Part shown: piece by piece, positions 34,153 to 43,300 of the stretch | Numbering within the stretch: position 1 is the stretch's first letter | Layout of the letters: every line of letters begins with the position of its first letter | Source of the DNA: Bacteroidaceae bacterium | GTDB lineage: Bacteria > Bacteroidota > Bacteroidia > Bacteroidales > Bacteroidaceae | Reading direction: 5' to 3' | Assembly (NCBI GenBank): GCA_017445925.1 | Contig: JAFSRW010000042.1 | Location: 30,059 to 94,058, forward strand | DNA length: 64,000 nt | Position numbers and translations under genes: made by a program | The notes under the pieces: generated by a model | What the model saw: the letters and a program-made list of their open reading frames with translations, nothing else | The model's database searches: none | Told to the model about the DNA's origin: nothing

Positions 34153-34977
34153 TTAAGGCATAGCGCCCGCTTGAGTGCAGACAAAGGCACTGACATCAAC
34201 GGCCTTCTGGTGTGCTTCGCGGATACTTTTGCCGCTAAGAAGACTTGCCACGAAAGCTCCCGTAAAACTGTCTCCTGCACCCACGGTATCTACAACCTTT
34301 ACCTTCGGCGTAGGCAGGAATGATTCTTCTTCGGGCGTGATAATGTAGCTGCCTTCTGTGCCGCAAGTGAGAACGAGCATCGAGAGCTGATAGTCGGTGA
34401 TGAGCTGGCGTTTGTCCTTTCCAAGCATCGGGCAAACGATGTCGAGCTCTTCATCGTTAATCTTCAGGATGTTGCAGCGGCGCAGGGATTCCTCGATGAT
34501 GTCGCGTGTATAAAACTGCTGACGCAAGTTGATATCGAAGATTTTCAGGCAGTCAGGGCCTACAGCGTCAAGGAAGCGCAGGATAGTGGCACGAGACTCC
34601 GGACTACGCTGTGCCAGCGAGCCGAAACATACTGCCTTACATTCTCGGGCAATGGCTTCCATCTCAGGGGTGAAGGGAATGTGATCCCAGGCTACGTGCT
34701 GCTTGATTTCGTACGAGGGGATGCCTTTCTCATCAACCGTTACCTGAACGGTTCCCGTGGGGTAATCAACGCGGGGCATCAGATGCTCAAGGTTCTTCTG
34801 GCGCAATACATCAAGTATCTCATCGCCCAAGGCGTCACGGCCCACAGCGCTGATGGCCAGGGCATCGTAACCCAAGCGACCGGCATGATAAGCAAAGTTG
34901 GCGGGTGCGCCACCAAGTTTCTTCTCTGTTGGCAAAACGTCCCATAACGCTTCGCCGATTCCTACAACATAGTTCAT
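34153..34977 (-). CDS. PfkB-family carbohydrate kinase, probable fructokinase
   Basis: 274 residues, cytoplasmic. Start IGEALWDVLPTEKKLGGAPANFAYHAGRLG and the catalytic/ATP motif DTVGAGDSFTGAFVASL near the C-terminus are the two PfkB signatures. Fructokinases and related sugar kinases share this length. Being the last gene of a minus-strand locus with a mannitol-2-dehydrogenase family enzyme and a sugar MFS transporter, the simplest role is fructose to fructose-6-phosphate. A 2-keto-3-deoxygluconate or other ketose kinase role would suit a uronate pathway instead. Confidence 0.85.
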   Translation of the reverse strand: MNYVVGIGEALWDVLPTEKKLGGAPANFAYHAGRLGYDALAISAVGRDALGDEILDVLRQKNLEHLMPRVDYPTGTVQVTVDEKGIPSYEIKQHVAWDHIPFTPEMEAIARECKAVCFGSLAQRSPESRATILRFLDAVGPDCLKIFDINLRQQFYTRDIIEESLRRCNILKINDEELDIVCPMLGKDKRQLITDYQLSMLVLTCGTEGSYIITPEEESFLPTPKVKVVDTVGAGDSFTGAFVASLLSGKSIREAHQKAVDVSAFVCTQAGAMP

Positions 34978-35006
34978 AAATAAGAATTAACAATTAAGAG
35001 TTAAGA
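34978..35006. repeat. 7-bp-period repeat array
   Basis: GAATTAAC/AATTAAG/AGTTAAG units fill the 34-bp spacer between the kinase and the GH10-like gene. Confidence 0.7.
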
Positions 35007-35011
35007 AAAAT

Positions 35012-37117
35012 CTAAAGTTTCACTTTCTTTACAACGCTCCTACCACCTGCCATCACCTTGATGATGTAGATGCCGCCACGAGTGTTGCTCATATCAACAG
35101 AATCCACACCGCGATGATGAGCGATGAGCATACCTAGCATATTGTAAACAGAGATGTCGTCGGCTATCTGATTGAGGCAAACCTTGCTACCGTCAAGTGT
35201 CACCTCTATCTCAGGCGAAGACATAGCCAACTCTGCCATTCCTGTGCCGCCCTCGGGTGCAGAATAGGAAACGGTGAAGCTCCTGGGCTCGGACAATGAA
35301 GCTTCGCAGTCAGTTGCAGAGGCCGTTACACGCCAGTAATAGGTGCCTTCTTCCCAAGTCTCGTCGGGAGTGATGAGGATGAAATGGTCGGGCGCGGCAT
35401 ACCAGCCGGAAGTGGCTGTGAGCACAAGGTCGGTGAAACGGCGGTTACGGGAGACCTCTACCGTGTAGCCATCGGCACCCTCGCTGGCTTCCCATACCAG
35501 TTCCACTCCCGGACGGAAGAGGGCCTTGTCGTCGGGCCATATCAGAATGGGCTTGGGAGCATGTTCCTTCTCAATGTCGTTGGTGAAGCGAGGTTCGTAT
35601 TCATTACCCATTCGGTCCAATATGCATACGGCAAAGTGGTAGCCGCTGAGAAACTCTTCAGGTACGGCAAAGGAATTGGTATAAACCGTCCCGATAAGGT
35701 AGTCGGCCAGTATGCCACCCATGGTGCTACTACAGGCCGTTTCGTTCGCAACATCATCAGGAATAGCATAAACCGTATAGCGGACATTCAGCTCCTCGTC
35801 CCAAGTGAGTGTAGTACCGTCGAGGACGAGATGACCCACTCTCTGGTGCGGAAAGACATCCTTCCAGTCGATGGCAGGTGTGAGAGCCGGATGCTGATAT
35901 CTGTTCTTCTTCAGCCATTCGTCCAATCCCGATACCTTCTTGCCGTCGATGTCACAAGCAGAATAGTAGATGGAGCCTGGTGCCTTGTTCTCGGTATAAC
36001 GACGCGAGTACTGCACCTGTTTGCCCACCTCAACCCAGTCGGTAGTAGTGTTAGACGACTGCAGGAAAGTGAGCGAGTGGCTGGCGTAGTGATGGCGGTT
36101 GAAGTGTTTGGCAACATAAGACCACCACTTTGTCATCGGACCAAAGGGATTGGTTGCGTGGTCGGTCTTCCAGTAGAGCTGGGGCGAGATGTAGTCGATG
36201 GTGCCTGACTCGAGCCAAGCCACAGGGTCGGAGAAGATGCCATTGTACTGCCAGTCGCTGGCAACGGGACACTTGTCGATGCCATGTTTGGCAGCTACAG
36301 CGGCATCGGTACAGGCAGCTCCAGCGGGCGATATACCAAACTTGATGCTGGGGTCTTCCTCCTGAATCATCTCATATACATCGGACACCATGCGGTTTAC
36401 ATTCTCGCGTCGCCAGTCGGCAAAGCTGAGTGTTGTCTCGGCGGCCTGATAGTCCTCGTAATCCTCAGCTGTTTCGTTGGCAGGCATTCCGCTGGGATAG
36501 AAATAATCGTCAAAGATGATACCGTCCACGTCATAGTTCTCGATGATGTCGCGGCAGACATTGACAATGCGTTCGCGGGTCGCCTCCAAAGCAGGGTTCA
36601 GGATGGTGGTCGTGGTGCCGCTGGAGTTGGTATAACTGATGAGCATATCATGCGACTTCAGGAAGCGATCCTGTGAAGTGTTCCACCCCGTAGCCGTTGT
36701 TGCCCATCGGTAGGGATTCACCCAGGCATGGCATTCCATTCCGCGCTTGTGGCATTCCTCCACGACGAAGGCCAACGGATCATAGCCGGGATTACGCCCG
36801 CGAGTGCCGCTGACGTAGCTCGACCACGGCTCGTACTGCGACTTGTAGAGGGCATCGGCCATGGGGCGTACCTGGAAATAGACGGCATTCATGTTGGAGG
36901 CCTGAAGGATATCCAGGTAGCCTGTCATCTCCTTTTTCTGTTTGTTGCGGATTGCAACGGTTGTGCCTGTTTCGCTTGGCCAATCAATGCAATAGACGGT
37001 AGCCATCCATGCGCCTCTCACTTCGCGTTTGATGTATTTGTCGGCTCCAAAAGCAGAAAGGGCGAGAATGTGAAAAATGAGAATGGCGAAAAGTACATTA
37101 GTCCATTTTTTTCCCAT
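35012..37117 (-). CDS. Secreted GH10-like (GHL10/DUF187) hydrolase with FN3-like domain and canonical type IX sorting tail
   Basis: 701 residues with a signal peptide (LALSAFGA). Residues ~30-400 are the glycosyl-hydrolase-like GHL10 barrel: REVRGAWMATVYCIDWPS, NMNAVYFQVRPMADALYKS, YDPLAFVVEECHKRGMECHAWVNPYR and YDVDGIIFDDYFYP. FN3-like and beta-sandwich regions follow (~430-620). The end, SVYNMLGMLIAHH...RGGIYIIKVMAGGRSVVKKVKL, is a full T9SS type A sorting domain, so it is probably secreted through the type IX system to the cell surface. Relatives act on cell-wall or surface glycans. The substrate is not known. Confidence 0.85.
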   Translation of the reverse strand: MGKKWTNVLFAILIFHILALSAFGADKYIKREVRGAWMATVYCIDWPSETGTTVAIRNKQKKEMTGYLDILQASNMNAVYFQVRPMADALYKSQYEPWSSYVSGTRGRNPGYDPLAFVVEECHKRGMECHAWVNPYRWATTATGWNTSQDRFLKSHDMLISYTNSSGTTTTILNPALEATRERIVNVCRDIIENYDVDGIIFDDYFYPSGMPANETAEDYEDYQAAETTLSFADWRRENVNRMVSDVYEMIQEEDPSIKFGISPAGAACTDAAVAAKHGIDKCPVASDWQYNGIFSDPVAWLESGTIDYISPQLYWKTDHATNPFGPMTKWWSYVAKHFNRHHYASHSLTFLQSSNTTTDWVEVGKQVQYSRRYTENKAPGSIYYSACDIDGKKVSGLDEWLKKNRYQHPALTPAIDWKDVFPHQRVGHLVLDGTTLTWDEELNVRYTVYAIPDDVANETACSSTMGGILADYLIGTVYTNSFAVPEEFLSGYHFAVCILDRMGNEYEPRFTNDIEKEHAPKPILIWPDDKALFRPGVELVWEASEGADGYTVEVSRNRRFTDLVLTATSGWYAAPDHFILITPDETWEEGTYYWRVTASATDCEASLSEPRSFTVSYSAPEGGTGMAELAMSSPEIEVTLDGSKVCLNQIADDISVYNMLGMLIAHHRGVDSVDMSNTRGGIYIIKVMAGGRSVVKKVKL

Positions 37118-37175
37118 TTTACTTCCTTTTAACTTCCCTTTAACTTCATTTTAACTTCCCTTTAACTTCCTAATT
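37115..37175. repeat. 12-13-bp-period TTTAACTTCC repeats
   Basis: Four to five units of the form TTTTAACTTCCC fill the gap between two minus-strand genes and begin in the first codons of the downstream gene. Confidence 0.7.
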
Positions 37176-38030
37176 AATATAATTACTGAAGAAAGACCAA
37201 ATCTCCTCGCCGGTGTCGATGTCGTGGTCGAACCAGCTGTGAGGGCCGTTTATCACTTCGTAGAGCCAGACCTCGCAGCCCGTTGGCCCGCCTGAATACT
37301 TGTGCTTGATGATGGACCGGCCATTCTCTTTGTTGAGTCCATCAACGTGCTCAGTGGTCATACGCTCGCACTTGTTTTTGGCAATCCAATAGCCGATGGC
37401 AATGGGAACCGACATGTAAGCACCCCACCCTCCTTTGTTCTCCAGGTCGCCATCCCATTCCGAAGTATGGTCGGCCGTTCCGTGAATCTCAAAGAGTGGC
37501 ATAGGCTTTGGAGCATCCATTGTACGATAAATCCATTCCATTGTCAGGCCAGAGACAGGAGCTACGGCCTTGAAGGTCTTCTGCTTGCTGTAGGCTGTCA
37601 GGTAGCACATCTCGCCTCCGTTCGACATACCCGTCATGAAGGTGTTTTTGCGGCTCAGGTGGTACTTCTTCTGCACATATTTGGCCAATTGCTCCATGCC
37701 TGCCACTTCATCCACTTTCCATCCTGCCTGGAACGGATAGCCCACGTTCCATGATGGTTTGCCCTTGGGGTCTTTCCATCCGTGAGGCACGCATACGGCA
37801 AACTTATGCGTCTCAGCAGCCTTATTCATCCACGTCTCTTTCTTCCCTGGATTGCTGTAGCCGTGCAGCACGAACACCAGCGGTGCATCCTTCTGTATTC
37901 CTTCTGGCATATACATCCAGAAATAGCGCATCTTCCCCTGAATCTTCAGGGAATCAAGGACCGGTTCTGCAGCTATGCAGTAACTTGTAAGGGCTATAGA
38001 AGCTACTATAGATAATAATACTCTTTTCAT
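37170..38030 (-). CDS. Secreted alpha/beta-hydrolase esterase, PHB-depolymerase/feruloyl-esterase-like
   Basis: 286 residues with a signal peptide (ALTSYCIAA). LVFVLHGYSNPG forms the oxyanion region, GMSNGGEMCYLTAY is the nucleophile elbow with a Ser, and HGTADHTSEWDG and GPHSWFDHD supply candidate Asp and His. This is the LpqC/poly-3-hydroxybutyrate-depolymerase-like esterase group, many members of which remove feruloyl or acetyl groups from plant polysaccharides. It lies 13 bp after the three-domain esterase gene, so the two are co-transcribed. Confidence 0.82.
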   Translation of the reverse strand: MKRVLLSIVASIALTSYCIAAEPVLDSLKIQGKMRYFWMYMPEGIQKDAPLVFVLHGYSNPGKKETWMNKAAETHKFAVCVPHGWKDPKGKPSWNVGYPFQAGWKVDEVAGMEQLAKYVQKKYHLSRKNTFMTGMSNGGEMCYLTAYSKQKTFKAVAPVSGLTMEWIYRTMDAPKPMPLFEIHGTADHTSEWDGDLENKGGWGAYMSVPIAIGYWIAKNKCERMTTEHVDGLNKENGRSIIKHKYSGGPTGCEVWLYEVINGPHSWFDHDIDTGEEIWSFFSNYIN

Positions 38031-38043
38031 TTGTTTCTTTCTT

Positions 38044-40293
38044 TTATTTCTTGAGTTTCACAAGGCCGGCACCATTGGTTTGGATGTAAAGTTCTCCATT
38101 ATAGAAGTCGGCATCTTCCATTTCATGGTCGAGTTTCCCACGCAAGTCAATGGCATCAACTAATGTCTTTTTATTAAGGTCCCAAACGTAGATGATGCTC
38201 GGCGCGTCCTTCTCACCGAAGCCTGTGGGCATAATCAGATAGTCGTCCTGAACGCAGGCACCCTGTCCCACAACCTGATGAGGATAACGTGGGTCGAACT
38301 GCTGCAGGGTGTAGCAGTCGATGGCATCGCTGGCTTTGAGGTGCACTTCCTTGCCTTCACTGAGCTTGGGCAGAGGGAAGATGATAATGCGCAACTCGTT
38401 GTCTGGAGCATTGTTATTCTGGGTGTTCCCAAAACCTATGAGGCGACGGTTCTTGGCATCTACAGTCCATTGCAGGGCATAGCCGTAGAGGTGCGTCTCG
38501 TCATCGAGCATAATCGTCTGTACGGTCTCGCTGCTACCGTCGAGGTTCAAACGCTCCACGTAGCAGAGGTCCTTCTTGCCGTTGACGGGTTTCTTATAGG
38601 CTTGAGAGACATAGAGGACGGGCATAGGGTCTTTCTTCTTGTATTTCTCTACGCCGAAGGCGGCCACATTGGCATGATTGTAATCCGCAAAAGAACCTAA
38701 TGGGAAAGTAGGACTCACCTTCTTCATCTCAGGAAGTTGGTAAATGGTAGCTATCCCCTTGTTCTGAACACTCACCAGATAGTTGCCATAAATGGCCATT
38801 CCCTGATAAGCCCGTGCGGAGTCGCTCTGAAACGTTGCTATGCGTGTAAGCTGAGCTTTGTTGAGGTAATCACTTATACCTGACGTACCAGGTGGAACCG
38901 GCAAGTTTGCCGTGATATTCTCGCGAATGATGTCCGCCAGATAGCCTGCACCCTTGGTGGTGGGATGAATGCCGTCTTTCTGCAAGATGCCTTCTGTTGG
39001 TTTGTAAAGGGTGTGCAGGTCAATGAGGTGACATTTGTTCTCTTTGGCCTTTTCCTTGATGATGGGACAGATTTCATTCGCGATGACAGGCTCCAGGATG
39101 GTGCCGAGCTCACTACAGGCTGGAATCGGCGTAGCAAGATAGATTTGCGGATGGGAGGGCAATGCCTTCAGCGAGTCTATCATCTGCTGCATATCGTGGC
39201 GGAACTCCTGACTGTACTTCCAGTTCTTGGGCTTGGAGTCGTTGGTACCAAGCTTGATAATAGCAATGTCGGGCTGGAAGCCAAGTGCATCACGCCACGC
39301 CTGCTCGTTCATATAGGGATAGTCACCATGATTGAGCATGGTGCGAGCACCTACGCCAAAATTCTTTACATAATATCCGCTGCCCAGTTTCTTTTGCAGT
39401 TGGGCAGGATAACCGAAGAGGTCGCGCATGAAGATGCCAGAGCCATCGGTTATGGAATTGCCGATGCAAGCTACGCGGATAGCTTTACGGTTAGGAGACG
39501 GGATGTCTGCCAACCAGTTGTCCAGATCGCGAAGCATCTGGTCGTGGTACTTAAAGTTAGCCTTGAATCCAAATCCGTGTCCACCTGAGGGATAGCAATA
39601 CAAGGCGCTGCTGTTGCCAACCTTATTCTGGGCTGTGAAATAGGCTACACCATTCTGAAGGATAGGCACGATGTCATCGTCGTTGGCAAGGAACACCACA
39701 GATGGTGGAGTCAGATGTTTGCGGACGGCTTGGTCGTTTGAAAAATCCTTGACGATATCAGCATTATCCTTGTCGGTACCTAAGAAGTTATCAACAGAGC
39801 CGTGGTGGGTCTGTTTGTACTGCATGGTAATGACGGGATAGAACAGGATGGAGAAATCCGGACGAAGCTGCATGGGAGCATGGGTGCTGACGGTGGCAGC
39901 TAAGTGTCCGCCTGCCGAGAAACCCATGATACCAACATCGTTGCGATTGATCTGCCAAACATCGGCACTGTCTCTTACCATCTTCATGGCTGCGTATGCA
40001 TCGCTGATAGGAATGTTGCGGTCGCCATGGGGCATACGGTACTTGAGTACGCAATAGGCAATACCTTTCTGGTTGAAATAATCAGCCCAGTCAGTGCCTT
40101 CGTAGTCCATCATCAGATTGGCATATCCACCACCCGGACAGGCCACGATGGTTCGCCCTGTGCAGCCCTCATCGGGGAGAAACACAGTGAGTGTGGCAGC
40201 ACCGTCGGCAGTTATGGAACGCACAAAACTCCTTGCCGACATCGATATAGATGCCGCCAAGAGCAGTATAGAGATTAAATACAATTTCCTCAT
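38044..40293 (-). CDS. Three-domain secreted esterase: alpha/beta-hydrolase, SGNH hydrolase and C-terminal propeller-like domain
   Basis: 749 residues from the ATG at 40293, with a signal peptide (LLLAASISMSA). Residues ~25-270 are a BD-FAE/acetyl-esterase-like hydrolase: CPGGGY oxyanion loop, GFSAGGHLAA nucleophile elbow, SGGHGF for the His. Residues ~275-470 are an SGNH/GDSL esterase with all four blocks: CIGNSITDGSG, a later Gly (FGVGARTM), KLGTNDS (Asn) and DGIHPTTKG (Asp/His). The last ~270 residues are beta-rich with repeated blade-like strands and no recognised active site. Two unrelated esterase folds in one chain suit removal of different acyl groups from a decorated polysaccharide. 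It lies 9 bp from the MFS transporter gene. Confidence 0.85.
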   Translation of the reverse strand: MRKLYLISILLLAASISMSARSFVRSITADGAATLTVFLPDEGCTGRTIVACPGGGYANLMMDYEGTDWADYFNQKGIAYCVLKYRMPHGDRNIPISDAYAAMKMVRDSADVWQINRNDVGIMGFSAGGHLAATVSTHAPMQLRPDFSILFYPVITMQYKQTHHGSVDNFLGTDKDNADIVKDFSNDQAVRKHLTPPSVVFLANDDDIVPILQNGVAYFTAQNKVGNSSALYCYPSGGHGFGFKANFKYHDQMLRDLDNWLADIPSPNRKAIRVACIGNSITDGSGIFMRDLFGYPAQLQKKLGSGYYVKNFGVGARTMLNHGDYPYMNEQAWRDALGFQPDIAIIKLGTNDSKPKNWKYSQEFRHDMQQMIDSLKALPSHPQIYLATPIPACSELGTILEPVIANEICPIIKEKAKENKCHLIDLHTLYKPTEGILQKDGIHPTTKGAGYLADIIRENITANLPVPPGTSGISDYLNKAQLTRIATFQSDSARAYQGMAIYGNYLVSVQNKGIATIYQLPEMKKVSPTFPLGSFADYNHANVAAFGVEKYKKKDPMPVLYVSQAYKKPVNGKKDLCYVERLNLDGSSETVQTIMLDDETHLYGYALQWTVDAKNRRLIGFGNTQNNNAPDNELRIIIFPLPKLSEGKEVHLKASDAIDCYTLQQFDPRYPHQVVGQGACVQDDYLIMPTGFGEKDAPSIIYVWDLNKKTLVDAIDLRGKLDHEMEDADFYNGELYIQTNGAGLVKLKK

Positions 40294-40320
40294 TATCAAT
40301 TATTAATTGTTAATTATATT
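40294..40320. repeat. 7-bp-period repeat array
   Basis: AATTATT/AATTGTT units run across the short spacer and into the last codons of the MFS gene (NIINN). Confidence 0.7.
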
Positions 40321-41580
40321 CTCTTGGCACCATTCGTCTTTGACCTTATAGCCATAAAGTCCGTAGGCAAGCATAACAAACTCGCAAACGAGGGCAATGA
40401 TCCATGTGAATGTCCAACTGCCGAGGATATCGGCCAGGAAGCCCTGAGCCACAGGGAAGACGGCTCCGCCGAAGACGCCCATCATGAAGACACCCGAAGC
40501 TTTGGAGGTGTACTCCCTAAGACCTTGTGTGGAGAGGGTAAAGATGCAACTCCACATAACGGAATGGAAGAGACCCACAGCAGCCAGGAACCAGAGATTC
40601 TCGGTGCTCATGCTGATGACGATGAGCAGGGAGGCAATAACGGTGGTGCCAATAAGTGTCTTACGAGGGTTGAAATTGCGGAAGAAGGTAGAGGCAAAAC
40701 GGCCTACCAGGAATCCTCCCCAGTAGAGTGTGGCCAAGAGGGCCGGAATGCCCTCCCCCATCCTGAGCTCCATAGCATGTAGGTTAATGTTGGAACCAAT
40801 GGAAACTTCTGTCCCCACATAAAAGAAGATGGCAATGACACCAAGTGTGAGGTGACGGAACGACCAGATACTGCGCGATAGCTTCTCGCCTGCGTCGGCA
40901 TGGGTGGATTCCAGGTCGGGAAGGTCCATTTGGGTAGAAACACCCGTGATGACGGCGATAGTACCTGCAATAAGAAGGAACGGGACAAGCAGCTGGGTTG
41001 CCGTAACCTCGTCTAAGGAGACACCCGCAAAGATAACCATCGTAACAAAGAAAGGTGCGATGGTTGTTCCGAAGGAATTGACAGCCGTCACAATGTTCAA
41101 GCGCTGGGCCTGACCAGTTCCTGGTAGCTCGTAAGCCGAAACATACGGATTGATGACTACTTGTAGGATAGCTGCCGAGGTTCCCATCAGGAACGAGCCA
41201 AGAAGGAACACCACAAAGCCCCAAGGTATGGAACCCGTAGCCCAGCGGATGCGGACATCGTTGAAGTCCGCTACGGCGTAGGCTGCCAAGTCGTAGAGCA
41301 GGAGTCCTGCTATCATCACGCCAAGGGCTCTGAGCATCGTCGTCTTGTAACCATAGCGGTCAATCCATCTTCCTCCGGCACTGCTGTTGAGCAGGTAGCC
41401 GAGGAAGAAAAAGAATGAGATGAGCGTGGTGAAGGTATTCTTCATCTCGCCCGCATCGCTTAGGAATGCTATCTTCAGGGGCCCCTGGAATTGTCCATTT
41501 ATGGTGGTCAGAAACCCAACTAGGAAATAGACAAAGGTTAGGAAGATAAAAGGCCCCAGGCTATACTGTTGCTTCTTCAT
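40303..41580 (-). CDS. MFS sugar transporter (FHS/fucose-permease-like)
   Basis: 425 residues with about twelve membrane helices. The start LGPFIFLTFVYFLVGFLTTINGQFQGPLK and the GRWIDRYGYKTTMLRALG loop (an altered RxxDRxGRK motif) resemble the FHS family of fucose/glucose/galactose:proton symporters, as does NPYVSAYELPGTGQAQRLNIVTAVNSFGTTIAPFF. In this locus it probably imports the mannitol or hexose used by the neighbouring dehydrogenase and kinase (inference). The following esterase gene is 9 bp away. Confidence 0.85.
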   Translation of the reverse strand: MKKQQYSLGPFIFLTFVYFLVGFLTTINGQFQGPLKIAFLSDAGEMKNTFTTLISFFFFLGYLLNSSAGGRWIDRYGYKTTMLRALGVMIAGLLLYDLAAYAVADFNDVRIRWATGSIPWGFVVFLLGSFLMGTSAAILQVVINPYVSAYELPGTGQAQRLNIVTAVNSFGTTIAPFFVTMVIFAGVSLDEVTATQLLVPFLLIAGTIAVITGVSTQMDLPDLESTHADAGEKLSRSIWSFRHLTLGVIAIFFYVGTEVSIGSNINLHAMELRMGEGIPALLATLYWGGFLVGRFASTFFRNFNPRKTLIGTTVIASLLIVISMSTENLWFLAAVGLFHSVMWSCIFTLSTQGLREYTSKASGVFMMGVFGGAVFPVAQGFLADILGSWTFTWIIALVCEFVMLAYGLYGYKVKDEWCQENIINN

Positions 41581-41745
41581 TTTAGTTTACCGTTTATTTT
41601 AGTTTAGAGTTTAGTGTTTAGAGTTTAGAGTCAGTTTATTCAGTTTAGAGTTTAATGGTTTATTACTTTATACTATCCACTTTTTCAACTGTCTCTCAAC
41701 TCTACACTCTACACTCTCAACTTTAAAAGTTAATTCTCAATTAAT
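41578..41745. repeat. Dense block of AT-rich period-7 repeats between the dehydrogenase and transporter genes
   Basis: About 150 bp of TTTAGAG/TTTAGTG units followed by CTCAACT/CTACACT units. This is the longest array in the window. No gene or clear promoter was seen in it. Confidence 0.75.
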
Positions 41746-43179
41746 AATCGTCTCCAGTGTCTTCATCGCTCCATTCGCTGCAATGGCATCAACGAATTGA
41801 AGATACTGACTGGTGAACTCTTTCGATGCGGCAAGGTCGGTTGCCTGGAACGGTGACAGATGCAGGAATGCAGTGGCATCGTCGCTGGCGATAAGTTTAC
41901 GGTCGTTGTCCGTCAACCAAGGCTCTGCTATTTCGAAGTTCTCGCCGTTGTCGTCCTTGTGGTATTTCAGGTACTGACGGTAGGCTGCCACAAGATAGGT
42001 GACACGCGTCAGAACCTTATGGTCGGCAATCATGTGAATCAGATTAGGCACCACATAGACGGGGAACTTGCTCACGCCGTCCATGCAGAGGCGAGCTACC
42101 TGGTCACTGACGCTTCTGTTGGCAAAGCGTTCAATCAGCGTCTGCTTGTACAGAGCCAAATCTGTATTGCCCGGTGCCGGCACATAAGGAGTGATATCCT
42201 TCTCCATAAAATCACGCACGAAGGTGACAATACGCTCATCGTGCATTGCTTCATCAACACGCCTGTAACCACTTAGGAATGAGGGATATGACAGTAGCGT
42301 ATGACTGGCATTCAGCAGCGACAACTTCATGTTCTCATAGGCTGTTACATCATCCGTAAACTCAACGCCTACCCTCTCCCAGTTGGGACGACCTGCAGCA
42401 AAGTTGTCTTCCACCACCCATTGGATGAAATCCTCTGCATAAACGGGTGCAGCATCATGGGTGCCGTTGCGTTCGTTCAGGCGCTTTACATCTTCGGGCT
42501 TCGTGGCAGGTGTGATACGGTCCACCATACTGTTGGGGAACGTCACGTTCTCCAGGAGCCAAGCATAGAGTTCCTTATCCTGTGCCTCTATGAAGGAACC
42601 GAAGGCCTTGCGGCAGGTGTTGCCATTGTGCTGCAGGTTGTCGCAGGTAAGGATGGTAATCTTACCGCTACCGACATTGCGACGACGGCGCAGACCCTCT
42701 GCCACATATCCGAAAGCCGTCAACGGATGCTTGGGGTTCTCCAGGTCGTGCTTCACCATCTCGTCCTCCAGCATAAAACGGCCTGTGCTCTTTTCGATGT
42801 TGTAGCCGCCTTCGGTGATGGTCATGGTGATAATTTTGATGTCGGGACTTGCTATCTTATTCAGGATAGCCTCCTGGTCGTTCATGCCCCAGTAGAGTTC
42901 TACGAGCGAGCCTATCTTCCAGGCCTCGTCCTTGCCATCACGACCGCATACGGTCAGGGTATATTCGCCCTTCTGCTGATGCAGCGCCGTATAGATACGC
43001 TCATCCTGAGGCAGAATCATGGCTCCGCAGATACCCCAGTTCTTCTGGTCGGGGTTGTTCTCCAGCAGGAGGTTGGTTAAATACTCCAGATGTGCACGAT
43101 GGAAATTACCGACACCAAAGTGCAGAATACCTGCTTTTACTTCATCTCTCTTGTAAGAATAAGAAATCAAATTGTTCAT
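41737..43179 (-). CDS. Mannitol dehydrogenase family protein, probable mannitol 2-dehydrogenase
   Basis: 480 residues, cytoplasmic, the normal length of the polyol-specific long-chain dehydrogenases. The Rossmann start GILHFGVGNFHRAH binds NAD(P). TITEGGYN and the catalytic block MKLSLLNASH (Lys285, Asn290, His293) keep the Lys/Asn/His spacing of Pseudomonas mannitol 2-dehydrogenase. It would oxidise mannitol to fructose. Fructuronate reductase belongs to the same family and cannot be excluded. The nearby MFS transporter and PfkB kinase favour a mannitol/fructose route. Confidence 0.85.
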   Translation of the reverse strand: MNNLISYSYKRDEVKAGILHFGVGNFHRAHLEYLTNLLLENNPDQKNWGICGAMILPQDERIYTALHQQKGEYTLTVCGRDGKDEAWKIGSLVELYWGMNDQEAILNKIASPDIKIITMTITEGGYNIEKSTGRFMLEDEMVKHDLENPKHPLTAFGYVAEGLRRRRNVGSGKITILTCDNLQHNGNTCRKAFGSFIEAQDKELYAWLLENVTFPNSMVDRITPATKPEDVKRLNERNGTHDAAPVYAEDFIQWVVEDNFAAGRPNWERVGVEFTDDVTAYENMKLSLLNASHTLLSYPSFLSGYRRVDEAMHDERIVTFVRDFMEKDITPYVPAPGNTDLALYKQTLIERFANRSVSDQVARLCMDGVSKFPVYVVPNLIHMIADHKVLTRVTYLVAAYRQYLKYHKDDNGENFEIAEPWLTDNDRKLIASDDATAFLHLSPFQATDLAASKEFTSQYLQFVDAIAANGAMKTLETIIN

Positions 43180-43181
43180 TA

Positions 43182-43300
43182 TTGTGAATTTTAATTGTTA
43201 ATTATCAATTGTTCAGTTTCGGAAGTTTGCTTCCTTCCTCTAACTTCCTTTATCTACCTTACAACCGAAACTTAAGATGAATCATGAATTGTTCAGTTTC
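43182..43300. repeat. AT-rich period-7 repeats around the dehydrogenase/deacetylase spacer
   Basis: TTAATTG/TTAATTA units at 43186-43215, with a repeated AATTGTTCAGTTTC at 43206 and 43287. The second copy reaches into the last codons of the deacetylase gene. Confidence 0.65.

Noticed and set aside
34153-34977. Naming the PfkB kinase as KDG kinase
   Set aside because: It would require the dehydrogenase to be a uronate enzyme and a mannonate dehydratase, and no dehydratase is present in the locus.
41578-41745. Possible CRISPR array
   Set aside because: Units are 7 bp and contiguous, with no spacers of unique sequence and no cas genes nearby.
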